From: Noviherbaspirillum massiliense JC206
Lineage (GTDB): Bacteria > Pseudomonadota > Gammaproteobacteria > Burkholderiales > Burkholderiaceae_D
Assembly: GCF_000312045.1 (NCBI RefSeq)
Contig: NZ_HE978634.1
Coordinates: 427,192-491,191, forward strand
Length of the DNA: 64,000 nt
Reading direction: 5' to 3'
Shown: piece after piece, positions 36,354 through 45,576 of the stretch
Position numbering within the stretch: position 1 is the first letter of the stretch
How the letters are laid out: every line of letters starts with the position of its first letter
Notes under the pieces: generated by a model
What the model was told of the DNA's origin: nothing
The model's database searches: none
What the model saw: the letters and a program-made list of their open reading frames with translations, nothing else
Made by a program: the position numbers and the translations under genes

Positions 36354-38177
36354 CTAAACAACAACCAGTGAGGTCGGAGCTCCTGTACTCGCCGACGTTT
36401 TCACATCGCTCAAGAAGGCAGCCAATTTATCTATCTCGTCGGGATAAAAAATCCCATCGGCGCCCGCTTCGACGAGACGCTGGATGTGTGCAGCAGACCA
36501 AGTGCCGTCGATCACCAGAGCAACCTTGCCTACATCACTCTTGGGGATCAACCCACCCTTGGCCGCCCGAGTCACGCGCAGCATGCCAATGCGCCCCATG
36601 AGCTCCTTTGTTTTGTGTGCAACCCCCTTGTCACTAGCGGATTGCCAAACAATCATCTTGTTCCCAGCGTGCATCACATCTGTCGTTGCGACTCCCTTCT
36701 TCCCAAGCACTTCAGTGAGCAGAGTTGGGGTCCGCTTGTTGCGAGTCCCACTGGCCTTGCCGAGATGCCGAACAATCAGTAACGCAAGCGGATCGAATGC
36801 TGCGATTTTGTAGATCTTGTCTTCAAATAGTCCGCGCAAATAAAACCCAGCAATATCTATGTAGGCTCCGGGAATCCAACCACTCAATCCGCCAATCCGC
36901 TTAGATAACGCCTTTGAAATTCCATCGAGGATGTCTTTTGGCAGTGGTTTGCGCCGCTGAAGATAAGGTGAGAGAACAACCCCGGCGGTTGCGGCAATCT
37001 CAAATCGGAAGCCGCTTTCATCCCCAAGACGGGTATACCCATACCCCTGTTGCTTACCTGTGCTTGCCTTGATTGCAACCATCAAGTATTCGAATAACCA
37101 ATTACCTTGCTGAGCTGGGTTGCTCAGACCCAAATTCTCGCCGAGCACGTTGTCTGGATTCTTGTAGCAGTCTTCCAGCGCGGTTCTGAGTCCAGACATT
37201 GTTGAGAGCTTCGCGACATTCTTCGCAACGAACTGATGGAACTTTGGAAAATCATTTGACTGAGCTATCGAGAACGATGCTTGGCGTAGCGCCTGAGAAA
37301 TTTTCTTGGTGTCGCGCCAGAGAGCAACCACCTCATCGTCAGTAATGATCTGGCACAACCCTACAATTTCTGGGTCCTCGATACGGTGCTTCTTCCCGCC
37401 AGCAACTGGGCTAGCGAGCCCAAGCGCGACCATATACGGCGGAACGTCAATCGGTGACTGAGAACGGATTGCCGCCAAAAGTTTGCGCAAGTCTGTCTCA
37501 TCTGAGATCGGCAACAACCTTCCAAGGCCACGTCTGACCGACGTGATACGACGCGCCGGAATACGCGGCGTAGGTCGGGTCTTATGCATGGCCTGCGATG
37601 CACCGAACCAACCTGAAGACAACTTCGATGTCGCGGATAGTGTTTTCTCGAGCTCAGCAGCGAAAGACTGAACTGTTTTCTTCGCCTTCGGATTTGCCTT
37701 GAGTTCGCCCCGAACGAACGCAACGCGGTCGACCTTTGCAACCTTCCCCTTTTTGACGCGAGCGGTCAGATCCTCGCCAAGCTTGAGCAAATCATTCCCA
37801 TAGGCTGCGCGATCCGCTTCGAGGAATCCGTCGAACAACGCCTCGCTTACGACCGCTAGCTGCCGCTTTTGACCGGAATCGAAAACGATGTTCGCAATAA
37901 TGGTCTTGAAGCCAAGTGCCAGACGCGCATCGACGAACTCACCGATATTGCGCCAGAACTTCTTTTCAGATGCACGCTCAGCATTGGTGTGACTTATCTG
38001 AAGGATGATTCGTGGATGGTCTTTATCGACACCAATTGTGAGGTCGGGCTTGATCGTGATGCCCTTCGGCTTCTGTTCATAGAACGCCTGCTCGCCCTTC
38101 TTGAAAACCTTGGTGCTGTCCTCAAGGGCAATCTGTGTAATGACTTCGTAAATGTGTCCAAGAACTTCGTTAGCCAT
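36354..38177 (-). CDS. Unknown 607-residue protein, possible restriction nuclease
   Basis: I do not recognise the full protein. Its N terminus has KPDLTIGVDKDHPRIILQIS (Asp45 ... Gln60-x-Ser) followed by EKKFWRNIGEFVDARLAL. This layout, an Asp strand followed by a (Q/E)-x-(K/S) strand and a helix with K-x-x-W-R, is what I would expect of a divergent PD-(D/E)xK restriction endonuclease with Gln in place of Glu. That match is weak. The middle contains a basic linker (KTRPTPRIPARRITSVRRGLGRL), and the rest is probably globular. It begins two bases after herA and is therefore almost surely co-translated with HerA-NurA. In a modification system it could be the subunit that distinguishes modified from plain DNA. 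Confidence 0.6.
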   Translation of the reverse strand: MANEVLGHIYEVITQIALEDSTKVFKKGEQAFYEQKPKGITIKPDLTIGVDKDHPRIILQISHTNAERASEKKFWRNIGEFVDARLALGFKTIIANIVFDSGQKRQLAVVSEALFDGFLEADRAAYGNDLLKLGEDLTARVKKGKVAKVDRVAFVRGELKANPKAKKTVQSFAAELEKTLSATSKLSSGWFGASQAMHKTRPTPRIPARRITSVRRGLGRLLPISDETDLRKLLAAIRSQSPIDVPPYMVALGLASPVAGGKKHRIEDPEIVGLCQIITDDEVVALWRDTKKISQALRQASFSIAQSNDFPKFHQFVAKNVAKLSTMSGLRTALEDCYKNPDNVLGENLGLSNPAQQGNWLFEYLMVAIKASTGKQQGYGYTRLGDESGFRFEIAATAGVVLSPYLQRRKPLPKDILDGISKALSKRIGGLSGWIPGAYIDIAGFYLRGLFEDKIYKIAAFDPLALLIVRHLGKASGTRNKRTPTLLTEVLGKKGVATTDVMHAGNKMIVWQSASDKGVAHKTKELMGRIGMLRVTRAAKGGLIPKSDVGKVALVIDGTWSAAHIQRLVEAGADGIFYPDEIDKLAAFLSDVKTSASTGAPTSLVVV

Positions 38178-38179
38178 AG

Positions 38180-39994
38180 TTAATCACCAAGTAGATCGTA
38201 ATCGGGAACTTGAATTGGCAATGGTACGTCTCGGTACGAAGCAGTAACGATCACTTGCCCCTTCCCCATCACCTGCAACTCTTTTTCGAATCCTGCAAGA
38301 TCAGCGGACGCATTCCTAACCGCTTCGCGCCGTTCCTGCTCATTACCCAACGCCATGTTGAGTTCTGTATTGAGCTGTGTGAGCACCCCGGAATCGATTT
38401 CGGTCACCTGCTGCGAGACCACCGTTAGCCCAATGCCAAACTTCCGGCCTTGCCGCGAAATGTCCCTGAACACCGATCCAAACCGCATCCGTGCCGGGTT
38501 GAGGATGCTGGGCGCTTCCTCGACGACCACATTGACATAGGGCAGCTTGTCCTGGGCGATGGGTTTGCCGTCCTGGATGTACGGGAGTTCGCCAGATTCC
38601 ATCTTGGCCAATAGCACCTCAACCAACGCCCGTTGTCCCGGGGAGATTTCAGAACCGTCTTCATGCAACTCATTGCCAAACGCGGCACGGATCGCAGTGG
38701 GCAGTTCGGCCACGGTCTCGACGCTGCGCAATGCTCGCCTCAGGGTGAATAGGGTCCGAGCAACGATGGTTGTCACCAGGAACTGCTCCAACTCGCTCAT
38801 CAACGTGGTATCGACGACCAAAATACGGCCACGCTCTAGCGCGCAGATGATCTCGGGCAGCAAGGATTCGTAGTCGTAACCCTTTTCAGGGAAATAGGCG
38901 GAGAAGACCCGCGTCGAACCCGTGGCTAGGAACCCCAAACGACGCTGAACTGCGCCCACGGTGCCTTCCATATAGTCGGGTCCGTCGCCATCGTCATCTT
39001 CGCGACGCAGTTCATTGTTGAGGACACGCGTCACCCATTCGTGGCCCCAGTTGCCGAACTGCTGGTTGGCAAAGGCTGTTTGCTGCTCGCTGAACTCGGT
39101 TATGCTGACGAGGTCTTGCGGCAGAACATCCGCGCGGGACAGCACTATCTGCCGTGCCATGTCTTCGTCAGTAATCGTCCTTGCGGTGAGGTAGTAGAAC
39201 GGTTCGACCAGGGCGTTCTTTTCGTCCTGGCTCATCGCGCCGACCATGCCCGCCATGCCGTCTGCGCCGCCGGTCCGGTTGGCATGCCAACGCCGGAACT
39301 CATCGTGAGGGTCGATGGCGAAGAGACTGGCCGCCGGTTCGCTATTGTCTTTAGTCACCCAACGCTGCCGGTTGTAGTCGAGCACGGCGCGGATCAGCAC
39401 CATCATAAGGTTGCTCTTACCAACGCCGGTACGTCCGAAGGCTCCAATGTGATGAGAGAGAGCGTATGCCGGCAGAAACACCTTGACGCCATTGAGTGCT
39501 TGTTCGCCCGCGAGCAGGTCGCCGATATACAACCCTTTCGATCCGAGCTGCGATTCAAACAACAACTGGATGACTTCGGCCGACTCGCTACTTTCCGGGT
39601 CAATCCGATAGACATTGGTCAGGTGCTCCGGAAGCCGGCGCGGACGACGGAAGACCCATTTCTCACCCTCAAACTCGGCGTACCCCATCACGACACCCTT
39701 GAGCTCGATGAGTTGCTCTTCGATCAGATCTTCACTGCGATAGGAATCCGGCATCGTGAGTTTGTTACGCGCCACGTCGCCGATGTCGATGGCCCGATTG
39801 AGGACGTTGGCGTACTCACTGGTGCGAAAGACGTAGAAGCGCTCCTTGCCACCCCGCCGACTCGGCATGAGGAATAAATCGCCCACGGCCACGTCGCCGT
39901 TGTGCGCCACGACCGTCAGTTGATGAGTGTCGCTCTGCGCCAATACGCCAAACTCGCGCCCTAATTTGCCGATGAGATCATCGTATATCGTCAC
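38180..39994 (-). CDS. herA: HerA-like DNA translocase (DUF87)
   Basis: The 604-residue protein starts with a HAS-barrel region (residues 1 to about 120) and has Walker A GRTGVGKSN (187-195), GRILVVDTTLM as Walker B, VVVEEAPSILNP and the arginine-rich SRQGRKFGIGLTVVSQQ sensor region. This is the HerA/FtsK-type hexameric ATPase family that pumps duplex DNA. Start GTG 39994 has GGGAGG five bases upstream; the in-frame ATG at 40024 lies inside nurA. It follows nurA by ten bases. In archaea HerA and NurA form a helicase-nuclease complex for end resection; in bacteria the pair appears mostly in defence settings. Here it likely forms a DNA-degrading complex. Confidence 0.92.
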   Translation of the reverse strand: MTIYDDLIGKLGREFGVLAQSDTHQLTVVAHNGDVAVGDLFLMPSRRGGKERFYVFRTSEYANVLNRAIDIGDVARNKLTMPDSYRSEDLIEEQLIELKGVVMGYAEFEGEKWVFRRPRRLPEHLTNVYRIDPESSESAEVIQLLFESQLGSKGLYIGDLLAGEQALNGVKVFLPAYALSHHIGAFGRTGVGKSNLMMVLIRAVLDYNRQRWVTKDNSEPAASLFAIDPHDEFRRWHANRTGGADGMAGMVGAMSQDEKNALVEPFYYLTARTITDEDMARQIVLSRADVLPQDLVSITEFSEQQTAFANQQFGNWGHEWVTRVLNNELRREDDDGDGPDYMEGTVGAVQRRLGFLATGSTRVFSAYFPEKGYDYESLLPEIICALERGRILVVDTTLMSELEQFLVTTIVARTLFTLRRALRSVETVAELPTAIRAAFGNELHEDGSEISPGQRALVEVLLAKMESGELPYIQDGKPIAQDKLPYVNVVVEEAPSILNPARMRFGSVFRDISRQGRKFGIGLTVVSQQVTEIDSGVLTQLNTELNMALGNEQERREAVRNASADLAGFEKELQVMGKGQVIVTASYRDVPLPIQVPDYDLLGD

Positions 39995-40004
39995 GTGTGC
40001 CTCC

Positions 40005-41222
40005 CTATGCATGCCCGGTGGCAATGGAAACGTCTTTGAACAGCGTGCGTTTCATGCCTGCGGCCACCGCGGCATCGATAATCTGTTTTCTGAGTGCGAC
40101 CCGCTCGGCCATCTTCATGGATGTGCGGTCATGGCACGCCTTGATCGGATACGGGTAGCCAAATGCCCGTTGATCGTGGCTGGCGTAGTCCAGGTCGCCA
40201 AACGCTTTGGCTTCGTTGGCCGACGTGGCAGCGTAATCCGAGCCGCGTAGATACTGCTGCCAATAGTTGAAGTCGACATCGAGGCGCATGATTGGCGTGT
40301 TGCGATGGAAACGCACCAAGTAACTGACCGCACCATAGGGCGGCACCCGCTTTCCATCTGGCAAAGGGAAGGCCCATGGATCGACGTTGGGAATTGGCAG
40401 GCGGATAAACCAGTGCTCGGCATGTGAATTGCCCATCGCCATGGCTTTATCGCGAACGAGGGCATCGACCTGCTCGACCGATGGCAAGCCATGGGACTTA
40501 CTCAACGCAAAAAAGCCAATCCCCCGCTTGGTGGCCTCAACACAGCATAGACGCTTGAGATGCTCGAAGAACAGTGAACCAGATTGCGTCACTAACGGTA
40601 GTGACATGGTGGTATCAACGAGCACATAGTTGGGGCGTTGGTCGCTACAGATTAATCGCAATGCAGCGCCCATCTCGGCCGTTGTGCGCAACTGGATCCC
40701 AAGATTCCCAGCATCTGTTGGGTGAGGCAGTATCAGCCCGTCAAATAATTCGTCGACGGTTCCCGATCTGCGCCCTGCGGTTGCGCGGAGCTTCATGTAA
40801 TCTGATTGTGCGATGACTTCCTTGACATCGCTTCCAGCCAGATAGGCGAATGCGTCAAGCAGTACTTCCTTGCGCTTAGTTTCGTGCTCAGGGATCCAGG
40901 TTACGTGCACGACAGGGTCTGAGAGCACAGGAAGTTCCTTGAGCCCGGTATCAATCGTACTTTCGTACACCACGCCCTGCGCAACTGTGAAATAAACAGC
41001 ACAATCGGCATAGGTAAGCGCCGGGAAGTCGCCACTACCGTCGACTCCCCCATAGCGCATTGATTGGCGTTGTTTAGTGTGTTCGAAGAAGCAAATGCGC
41101 TGGTTGATAGCCTCACGTTCTTTTTCTCGCAGCGTAGGGTCGGTTTCCCACGCCTTCATCTCCTGAGCCACCTCGGAAATTTGACGTTTTACAACCTCTC
41201 GCAGATGCAAGTCAAAGCGCAT
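40005..41222 (-). CDS. nurA: NurA-like nuclease
   Basis: The 405-residue protein matches the NurA nuclease family (RNase H-like fold). It has the catalytic GGVDGSG (Asp61), VLVDTTMSL (Asp near 208), SKSHGLP, and a C-terminal YPYPIKACHDRTSMKMAE with the conserved His. It shares one base (TAATG) with the stop of the DpdA-like gene upstream and lies ten bases before herA; the order transglycosylase-nurA-herA implies a fixed stoichiometry. NurA acts as a 5'-3' exonuclease/endonuclease when bound to HerA. Here it is the most likely main nuclease against unmodified DNA, which is inference from context. Confidence 0.87.
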   Translation of the reverse strand: MRFDLHLREVVKRQISEVAQEMKAWETDPTLREKEREAINQRICFFEHTKQRQSMRYGGVDGSGDFPALTYADCAVYFTVAQGVVYESTIDTGLKELPVLSDPVVHVTWIPEHETKRKEVLLDAFAYLAGSDVKEVIAQSDYMKLRATAGRRSGTVDELFDGLILPHPTDAGNLGIQLRTTAEMGAALRLICSDQRPNYVLVDTTMSLPLVTQSGSLFFEHLKRLCCVEATKRGIGFFALSKSHGLPSVEQVDALVRDKAMAMGNSHAEHWFIRLPIPNVDPWAFPLPDGKRVPPYGAVSYLVRFHRNTPIMRLDVDFNYWQQYLRGSDYAATSANEAKAFGDLDYASHDQRAFGYPYPIKACHDRTSMKMAERVALRKQIIDAAVAAGMKRTLFKDVSIATGHA

Positions 41223-43264
41223 TAGCCAACCTCTTCGGCCGTCAAATCGAGATTCATTTGAGAATCTGGATCATCGCTTCTGAGCGAAGAGGCAATGACC
41301 TCGCCAGCCAGTGCACGCTGCATCAACCTATAAAACGCATATGTGTTGTGAAAACCGCGGCGGCGATTACGGTTGTTACCACGGAAAATGACGACATCAA
41401 TACCATGCTTACGGCAAATGTCGCAAGGACAGGATTTCCATGGCTTAGCTTCAAGTGTCTTTCGGAGGTATTTACGATTGTCTTGACGTTCTGGTGTAAT
41501 AAGTTGGTCGTATTCGTATAGGACTTCCAGGACATGATCAACCGAATGCTCTCCCCGATCAAAGGCATGCAGTATGTCGATGCATGCACGTTCGAGCTTT
41601 CGTACTTGGTCAAGTGTGGCACGCCCATCAGACACCATGCGCTTTGCTCTGAAGCTCTTTTCAGCCTCTGGAATGCGAATGGCCCCATATTCGACGCCGT
41701 CCACCGTCAAATAGTTATTGCCAGAGCCGCCTAACCATGCCTTACGTAAGCATGAGGCACTATCAGCAGAGTTGACACCTGCACGAGCCAAATCATTAAT
41801 CGCATTTAATCGTGCAACACCAAACAAATGCAACTTCGTTTCTGCAGGAATGACATTGCGTACCGCTTTTACGATCGACAAGATCTCTGGAGTACGACGA
41901 CGCACCATGGCACCAACCGCGATGTATCGATATCCCATCGCCGCATACTGTTTTGCAGCCTTGGCGAAGCTCGCTTCATCCCAGCCTTGAAGTGCGCCTA
42001 TCGGAGTCCAATTGAGCCCAAGTTTGTTGTGCTCCGCGATGAAGTCTCGCGCATTCTCAATGGTCAGCTCATAACGCCTCTTACGATCCGCGTCCTCGCC
42101 AATTGCGAAGTGATCGATCGAAACCCCATAGTCGAAATCCAGGCGAGTGTAGTACTCGAGGATTTCATTGGTCGTAAAAGGCGGTTCGTAATCATTGATA
42201 TAGCCAAACGCACCGCAGTCCCCCATGATCGGAAAATCGCGTGGCACTCTAAGATGGCGATGCACTCCTAGTTGGTTGATTCGTTCCGCTTTTTTCTTGC
42301 TCTGTTCTGCGACAATCTTCGAAATCAGTATGCCGTCGTAGTTTGGTTCCTTGAACATCTGGTGGGCATATACCTGATTCGACCAGTCACCGGTCCCACC
42401 GGAGTGTGTGTCAGTTTCAAAATCGAAATCAGGATCAACTTGATCGTCCCAATCTGGAATGAAATAAGCAAGCTTGGATCGGTGTACTTTATTACGCCAT
42501 GAATTAGGGAGGTCAATCACACGGTCAACCTCCGGTTTTGCATGTCCAGCGCTTCGTGTTGTCTTTGAGCTTGCGGCTCCACCTACCAGTAGGCTGAGAA
42601 GCTCCTCCCCTGAATGAAGAAACTCATTCAAGCGGCTGGGCGCAGCTGACAGTTGTTCAAGGAGTCGAGCAGCTAATTCGCCCTTTATACCCACCATACC
42701 GCACGAAAAGCGTGTGGCATCACTATTAGCCAGCACGGTCATGTGCATGCCTTCTAACTTAGGTAACTTCTTTGCAGTCGCCTTTCCACCAAAGAGCAGT
42801 GTTGGGCCTCCAAGCTTCACTGACTCGTCCAGCTCGCACGCAGCCAGGTAGTCCTCGCCCAGCAAAATAAGTCCGAGATCATATGGCTCGGCGAGTGTCC
42901 TGCGGATGGCCTCCGGCACGCCCAACTGCCTTGCCCACTTTTTTAGCTCTACAGACTTCATTGTCGCGAAGGTGACTTCATACGGTGCGACCTTACGGTC
43001 ATGCGGAACAAGACCATACCCCGCTGACAGAATTCGCAAGTCACACTGCACTACGCCGCTCTGGCGCGCCACCTTTACACCACGCATCAATCGTTGATGC
43101 TGCATACCAGTGTAAAGATCTTCCGCGGGAACAAGCTTATGCTTTAATTTCTTCTCTCTTGCGGTAACATGGGCCGCCCCCTGCGCAAAATCATTCAGGG
43201 TGAGTTGAAGGTCATCCTCGACGCTCTTCTCGCCAGTACAGGACGTAATAACCAAAATACGCAA
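41222..43264 (-). CDS. YaaA/DUF6884-TGT fusion, DpdA-like transglycosylase
   Basis: This 680-residue two-domain protein heads the long operon. Residues 1 to about 200 resemble YaaA/DUF6884 proteins: ILVITSCTGEKS, PAEDLYTGMQ, LRILSAGYGLVPHDRKVAPYE. From about 320 it is a TGT fold: MGDCGAFGYI (Asp near 349), GALQGWD, AVGAMVRR and GVNSADSAS, whose second Asp (near 500) aligns with the TGT nucleophile. Unlike the 294-residue paralogue it keeps a zinc-type CPCDIC (near 611-616) with a downstream His. Known DpdA proteins are TGT paralogues that insert preQ0 into DNA; this one probably does the same. The YaaA-like domain may bind DNA. It begins 304 bp from the queE stop, leaving room for its own promoter. 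Confidence 0.85.
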   Translation of the reverse strand: MRILVITSCTGEKSVEDDLQLTLNDFAQGAAHVTAREKKLKHKLVPAEDLYTGMQHQRLMRGVKVARQSGVVQCDLRILSAGYGLVPHDRKVAPYEVTFATMKSVELKKWARQLGVPEAIRRTLAEPYDLGLILLGEDYLAACELDESVKLGGPTLLFGGKATAKKLPKLEGMHMTVLANSDATRFSCGMVGIKGELAARLLEQLSAAPSRLNEFLHSGEELLSLLVGGAASSKTTRSAGHAKPEVDRVIDLPNSWRNKVHRSKLAYFIPDWDDQVDPDFDFETDTHSGGTGDWSNQVYAHQMFKEPNYDGILISKIVAEQSKKKAERINQLGVHRHLRVPRDFPIMGDCGAFGYINDYEPPFTTNEILEYYTRLDFDYGVSIDHFAIGEDADRKRRYELTIENARDFIAEHNKLGLNWTPIGALQGWDEASFAKAAKQYAAMGYRYIAVGAMVRRRTPEILSIVKAVRNVIPAETKLHLFGVARLNAINDLARAGVNSADSASCLRKAWLGGSGNNYLTVDGVEYGAIRIPEAEKSFRAKRMVSDGRATLDQVRKLERACIDILHAFDRGEHSVDHVLEVLYEYDQLITPERQDNRKYLRKTLEAKPWKSCPCDICRKHGIDVVIFRGNNRNRRRGFHNTYAFYRLMQRALAGEVIASSLRSDDPDSQMNLDLTAEEVG

Positions 43265-43567
43265 AACAAAACTCCTCGTTCAGTTCTTTAATGCCGGATT
43301 CAACGACACATAACTTTATTCAATCAATTGGTGCGGCGAGTAAGAAATTTCTGTTCACGACCGTAGCGCACACACCTTTTTCCCAATATAAATCTCATGG
43401 CTCAAACACACGTATCGCGAATAGCAGCCGATCCTGAAATCTTGGACGAGTAGCATCTTCTTGTCGGGAAATGCATACATATTTACTAAGCAAGTATATT
43501 GCATGAAGGCATCTTTCGACCACCGGTTAGAAGAGTAAGCACGCAGCCTTACTTGATCGAGATCAGT
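43265..43567. promoter_or_regulatory. Intergenic leader of the DpdA-nurA-herA operon
   Basis: About 300 A+T-rich bases without a gene lie between queE and the transglycosylase gene on the same strand. The operon promoter is expected here. I see no riboswitch that I can name and no clear terminator after queE, so read-through from queD-queE is possible. Confidence 0.4.
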
Positions 43568-44203
43568 TCAAGCGATTCCGATCACTTTGTGCATCTGAAT
43601 GCCAAGGCGCCATTTGGGATGGACTTGGCAATATTCGATGGCGAGCCGCGTGTTCTTCTCCCGATCGGGTCCATCCATCGGCTGCAGAAAAAAATGCCGA
43701 AAATCGAGCGCTTCGAATTTCTCCGGCGTTGCATCCTGCTGGGGATAGACGAGCTTCAATTCGTCGCCCGATCGAAGAACCACCTCGGCAATGCCTTTTG
43801 GGCTAACACAAATCCAGTCGATTCCTGGCGGCGCACTTTGCGTGCCATTCGTTTCAACGGCCACTTCAAATCCACGCTCGTGCAGCGCATCGATTAACGG
43901 TTCGTCGAGCTGCAGCAACGGCTCCCCGCCCGTACATACCACCAGGCGATTGATCGCTTGGTCACTAGGCCAGTGCCGGCTAATCGCGTCCGCGAGATCC
44001 GCTGGGTTTTTGAATTTTCCGCCACCGACGCCGTCCGTGCCGACGAAGTCGGTGTCACAGAACCGGCAAACTGCTGCTGCGCGATCGCGCTCTAAGCCGG
44101 TCCAGAGATTACATCCCGCAAAGCGGCAAAATACCGCGGAGCGACCTACATTCGCCCCTTCCCCTTGCAGAGTATAGAAAATTTCTTTGACGCTGTAAGT
44201 CAT
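43568..44203 (-). CDS. queE: 7-carboxy-7-deazaguanine synthase QueE
   Basis: QueE converts 6-carboxytetrahydropterin to 7-carboxy-7-deazaguanine, a radical-SAM step towards preQ0. The 211-residue product begins SVKEIFYTLQGEGANVG, the QueE hallmark. It carries the atypical cluster C31-x14-C46-x2-C49 seen in proteobacterial QueE. CTGGEPLLQLDEPLIDAL is the GGEPL motif that binds SAM. Start ATG 44203 overlaps the QueD stop by ATGA; an upstream in-frame start at 44251 is inside queD. Length is normal. It is the island's own copy, so it would supply preQ0 for DNA modification in parallel with any housekeeping queuosine pathway. Confidence 0.95.
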   Translation of the reverse strand: MTYSVKEIFYTLQGEGANVGRSAVFCRFAGCNLWTGLERDRAAAVCRFCDTDFVGTDGVGGGKFKNPADLADAISRHWPSDQAINRLVVCTGGEPLLQLDEPLIDALHERGFEVAVETNGTQSAPPGIDWICVSPKGIAEVVLRSGDELKLVYPQQDATPEKFEALDFRHFFLQPMDGPDREKNTRLAIEYCQVHPKWRLGIQMHKVIGIA

Positions 44204-45294
44204 ATCGGTAACGCCGGACCTGCTGCGCCCCAAGACAGGATCACGCCACAACCTTTCGTTTCGTAGAGATCGATGCGATCCAGCTGCGATAGATTGGGCT
44301 GCGTTTGTTCACGAATCCATTTTGCCAAGCTTGCCGTATCCGCATCGTGGTCCCCGACGATTTCATGCAGCGGGTGATGATCGAGCTGCTTAAACACTGG
44401 ATTGAAAATTTCTTTCACGTCACCGAAATCAACGGTCCAACCCATGACTTCATCCAGCGGGGCGTGCAAGTGCAATCGCAAGGTATAGGTATGTCCATGA
44501 ATGCGGCGGCGCGGATCCCCTACCGGTGCATGTTTCAAGCACACTGAGCTATCCAGCGTCATTTCCTTCCAAATTCGATGGTGCGTGCCATCAAAATGCG
44601 CTCCACAACTCGCTGTCTCATAGACCGTCACCCATGACAGTTCCGGCAGCTCGGGCTTGAGGCGCTGCCATATCCAACGCGAGATCACTTCACTTGTGGG
44701 ATTTTCGAGTCCGGGGATGTCATTAAGACAGGCAAAATTCAGTTCCGCGTTAATGGGTGCCCAAAGCTTATCCAGGCAATCGTAATCAATCCCGATTTCC
44801 CGGCCGCCGAGATCTTGGTCGGCATGCAAAATCACTTCAAACCCATGACCGTGCATCCGCCCGCATTTGTGCCCTAATGGCACGTTCGGCAATTGATGCG
44901 CCGATTGCAGCAGGTATCGGCGCCAGATATGTGCATGGTCATTACTGGAAAGATCGACGCCTTCATCTTGCGTACTTTGAATACCGACTGCATCAATGCC
45001 TTCCAGGTCCAAACGAGCCCGCACCCACCGCGACAAATTCTCGTCAGTTGGCTGGTCAAGTAGGCCATTTAAATGCGCGTAATCGAGCGGAGACACGGCC
45101 GCAACCAAACGTTCCCGCAATTTCACCACCTCGCCTCCTTGGAAATCTGCCCAATTGTTGGGCAACGCGACTCGCACATTTGCAAGGAAACTATGCCCAT
45201 GGAGGCGACGGGAACGATGACCTTCTGGCAGCAGATCTACCTGACGTGCCGCTTCGAAGTTGATTGCAGCAGCATAAAGAAGATGTTCAGTCAT
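44200..45294 (-). CDS. queD: Triple QueD-like fusion (6-carboxytetrahydropterin synthase)
   Basis: QueD makes 6-carboxy-5,6,7,8-tetrahydropterin from dihydroneopterin triphosphate and is normally about 120 residues. This protein is 364 residues and contains three successive T-fold units, each with HGH (32-34, 148-150, 266-268). Only the middle unit keeps the full active site: SAH (His133), GHKCGRMHGHGFE (catalytic Cys144), and VYET. In unit 1 the Cys is Ser28 and the first zinc His is Arg17. In unit 3 the Cys position is Arg and the zinc His is Val, though LDHHPLHE and YETKGCG remain. The flanking units are therefore probably structural or regulatory. The stop overlaps queE (ATGA). Confidence 0.92.
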   Translation of the reverse strand: MTEHLLYAAAINFEAARQVDLLPEGHRSRRLHGHSFLANVRVALPNNWADFQGGEVVKLRERLVAAVSPLDYAHLNGLLDQPTDENLSRWVRARLDLEGIDAVGIQSTQDEGVDLSSNDHAHIWRRYLLQSAHQLPNVPLGHKCGRMHGHGFEVILHADQDLGGREIGIDYDCLDKLWAPINAELNFACLNDIPGLENPTSEVISRWIWQRLKPELPELSWVTVYETASCGAHFDGTHHRIWKEMTLDSSVCLKHAPVGDPRRRIHGHTYTLRLHLHAPLDEVMGWTVDFGDVKEIFNPVFKQLDHHPLHEIVGDHDADTASLAKWIREQTQPNLSQLDRIDLYETKGCGVILSWGAAGPALPI

Positions 45295-45510
45295 TTTTAT
45301 TCTTTACAAAGTACTAAGTGTGCAGATTGATGGCACCTGATTGAAGTAATTCTCATTTTCACAAGAGACAGAAGTGGCGCTAATGACAAGGTTAGCCGTC
45401 AAGACCATGGTGGTAAAAGCTCCAGGGCCGGATATTCGAAGACTTCGCACAACAGATACAGCGTTGTTACCGTATTGTTTACGGACAGTAGGCAACGTCC
45501 AGACTCCCAC
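45295..45510. promoter_or_regulatory. Leader and likely promoter of queD-queE
   Basis: This stretch separates the transporter's terminator from the queD start on the same strand, so it must carry the queD-queE promoter. Several A+T-rich boxes are present but no pair is convincing by eye. No riboswitch is identified. Confidence 0.4.
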
Positions 45511-45551
45511 AAAAAATTGCCTCACGAATGTCCGGTGCATTCGTGAGGCAA
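45511..45551 (-). terminator. Rho-independent terminator after the VUT transporter
   Basis: A 14-bp perfect stem (TTGCCTCACGAATG and its complement) with a seven-base loop is followed, on the minus strand, by TTTTTT. It lies about 25 bases after the transporter stop and separates that gene from queD-queE. Confidence 0.9.
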
Positions 45552-45576
45552 GTTGAGTCCCAAGTTGATTGGGTAT

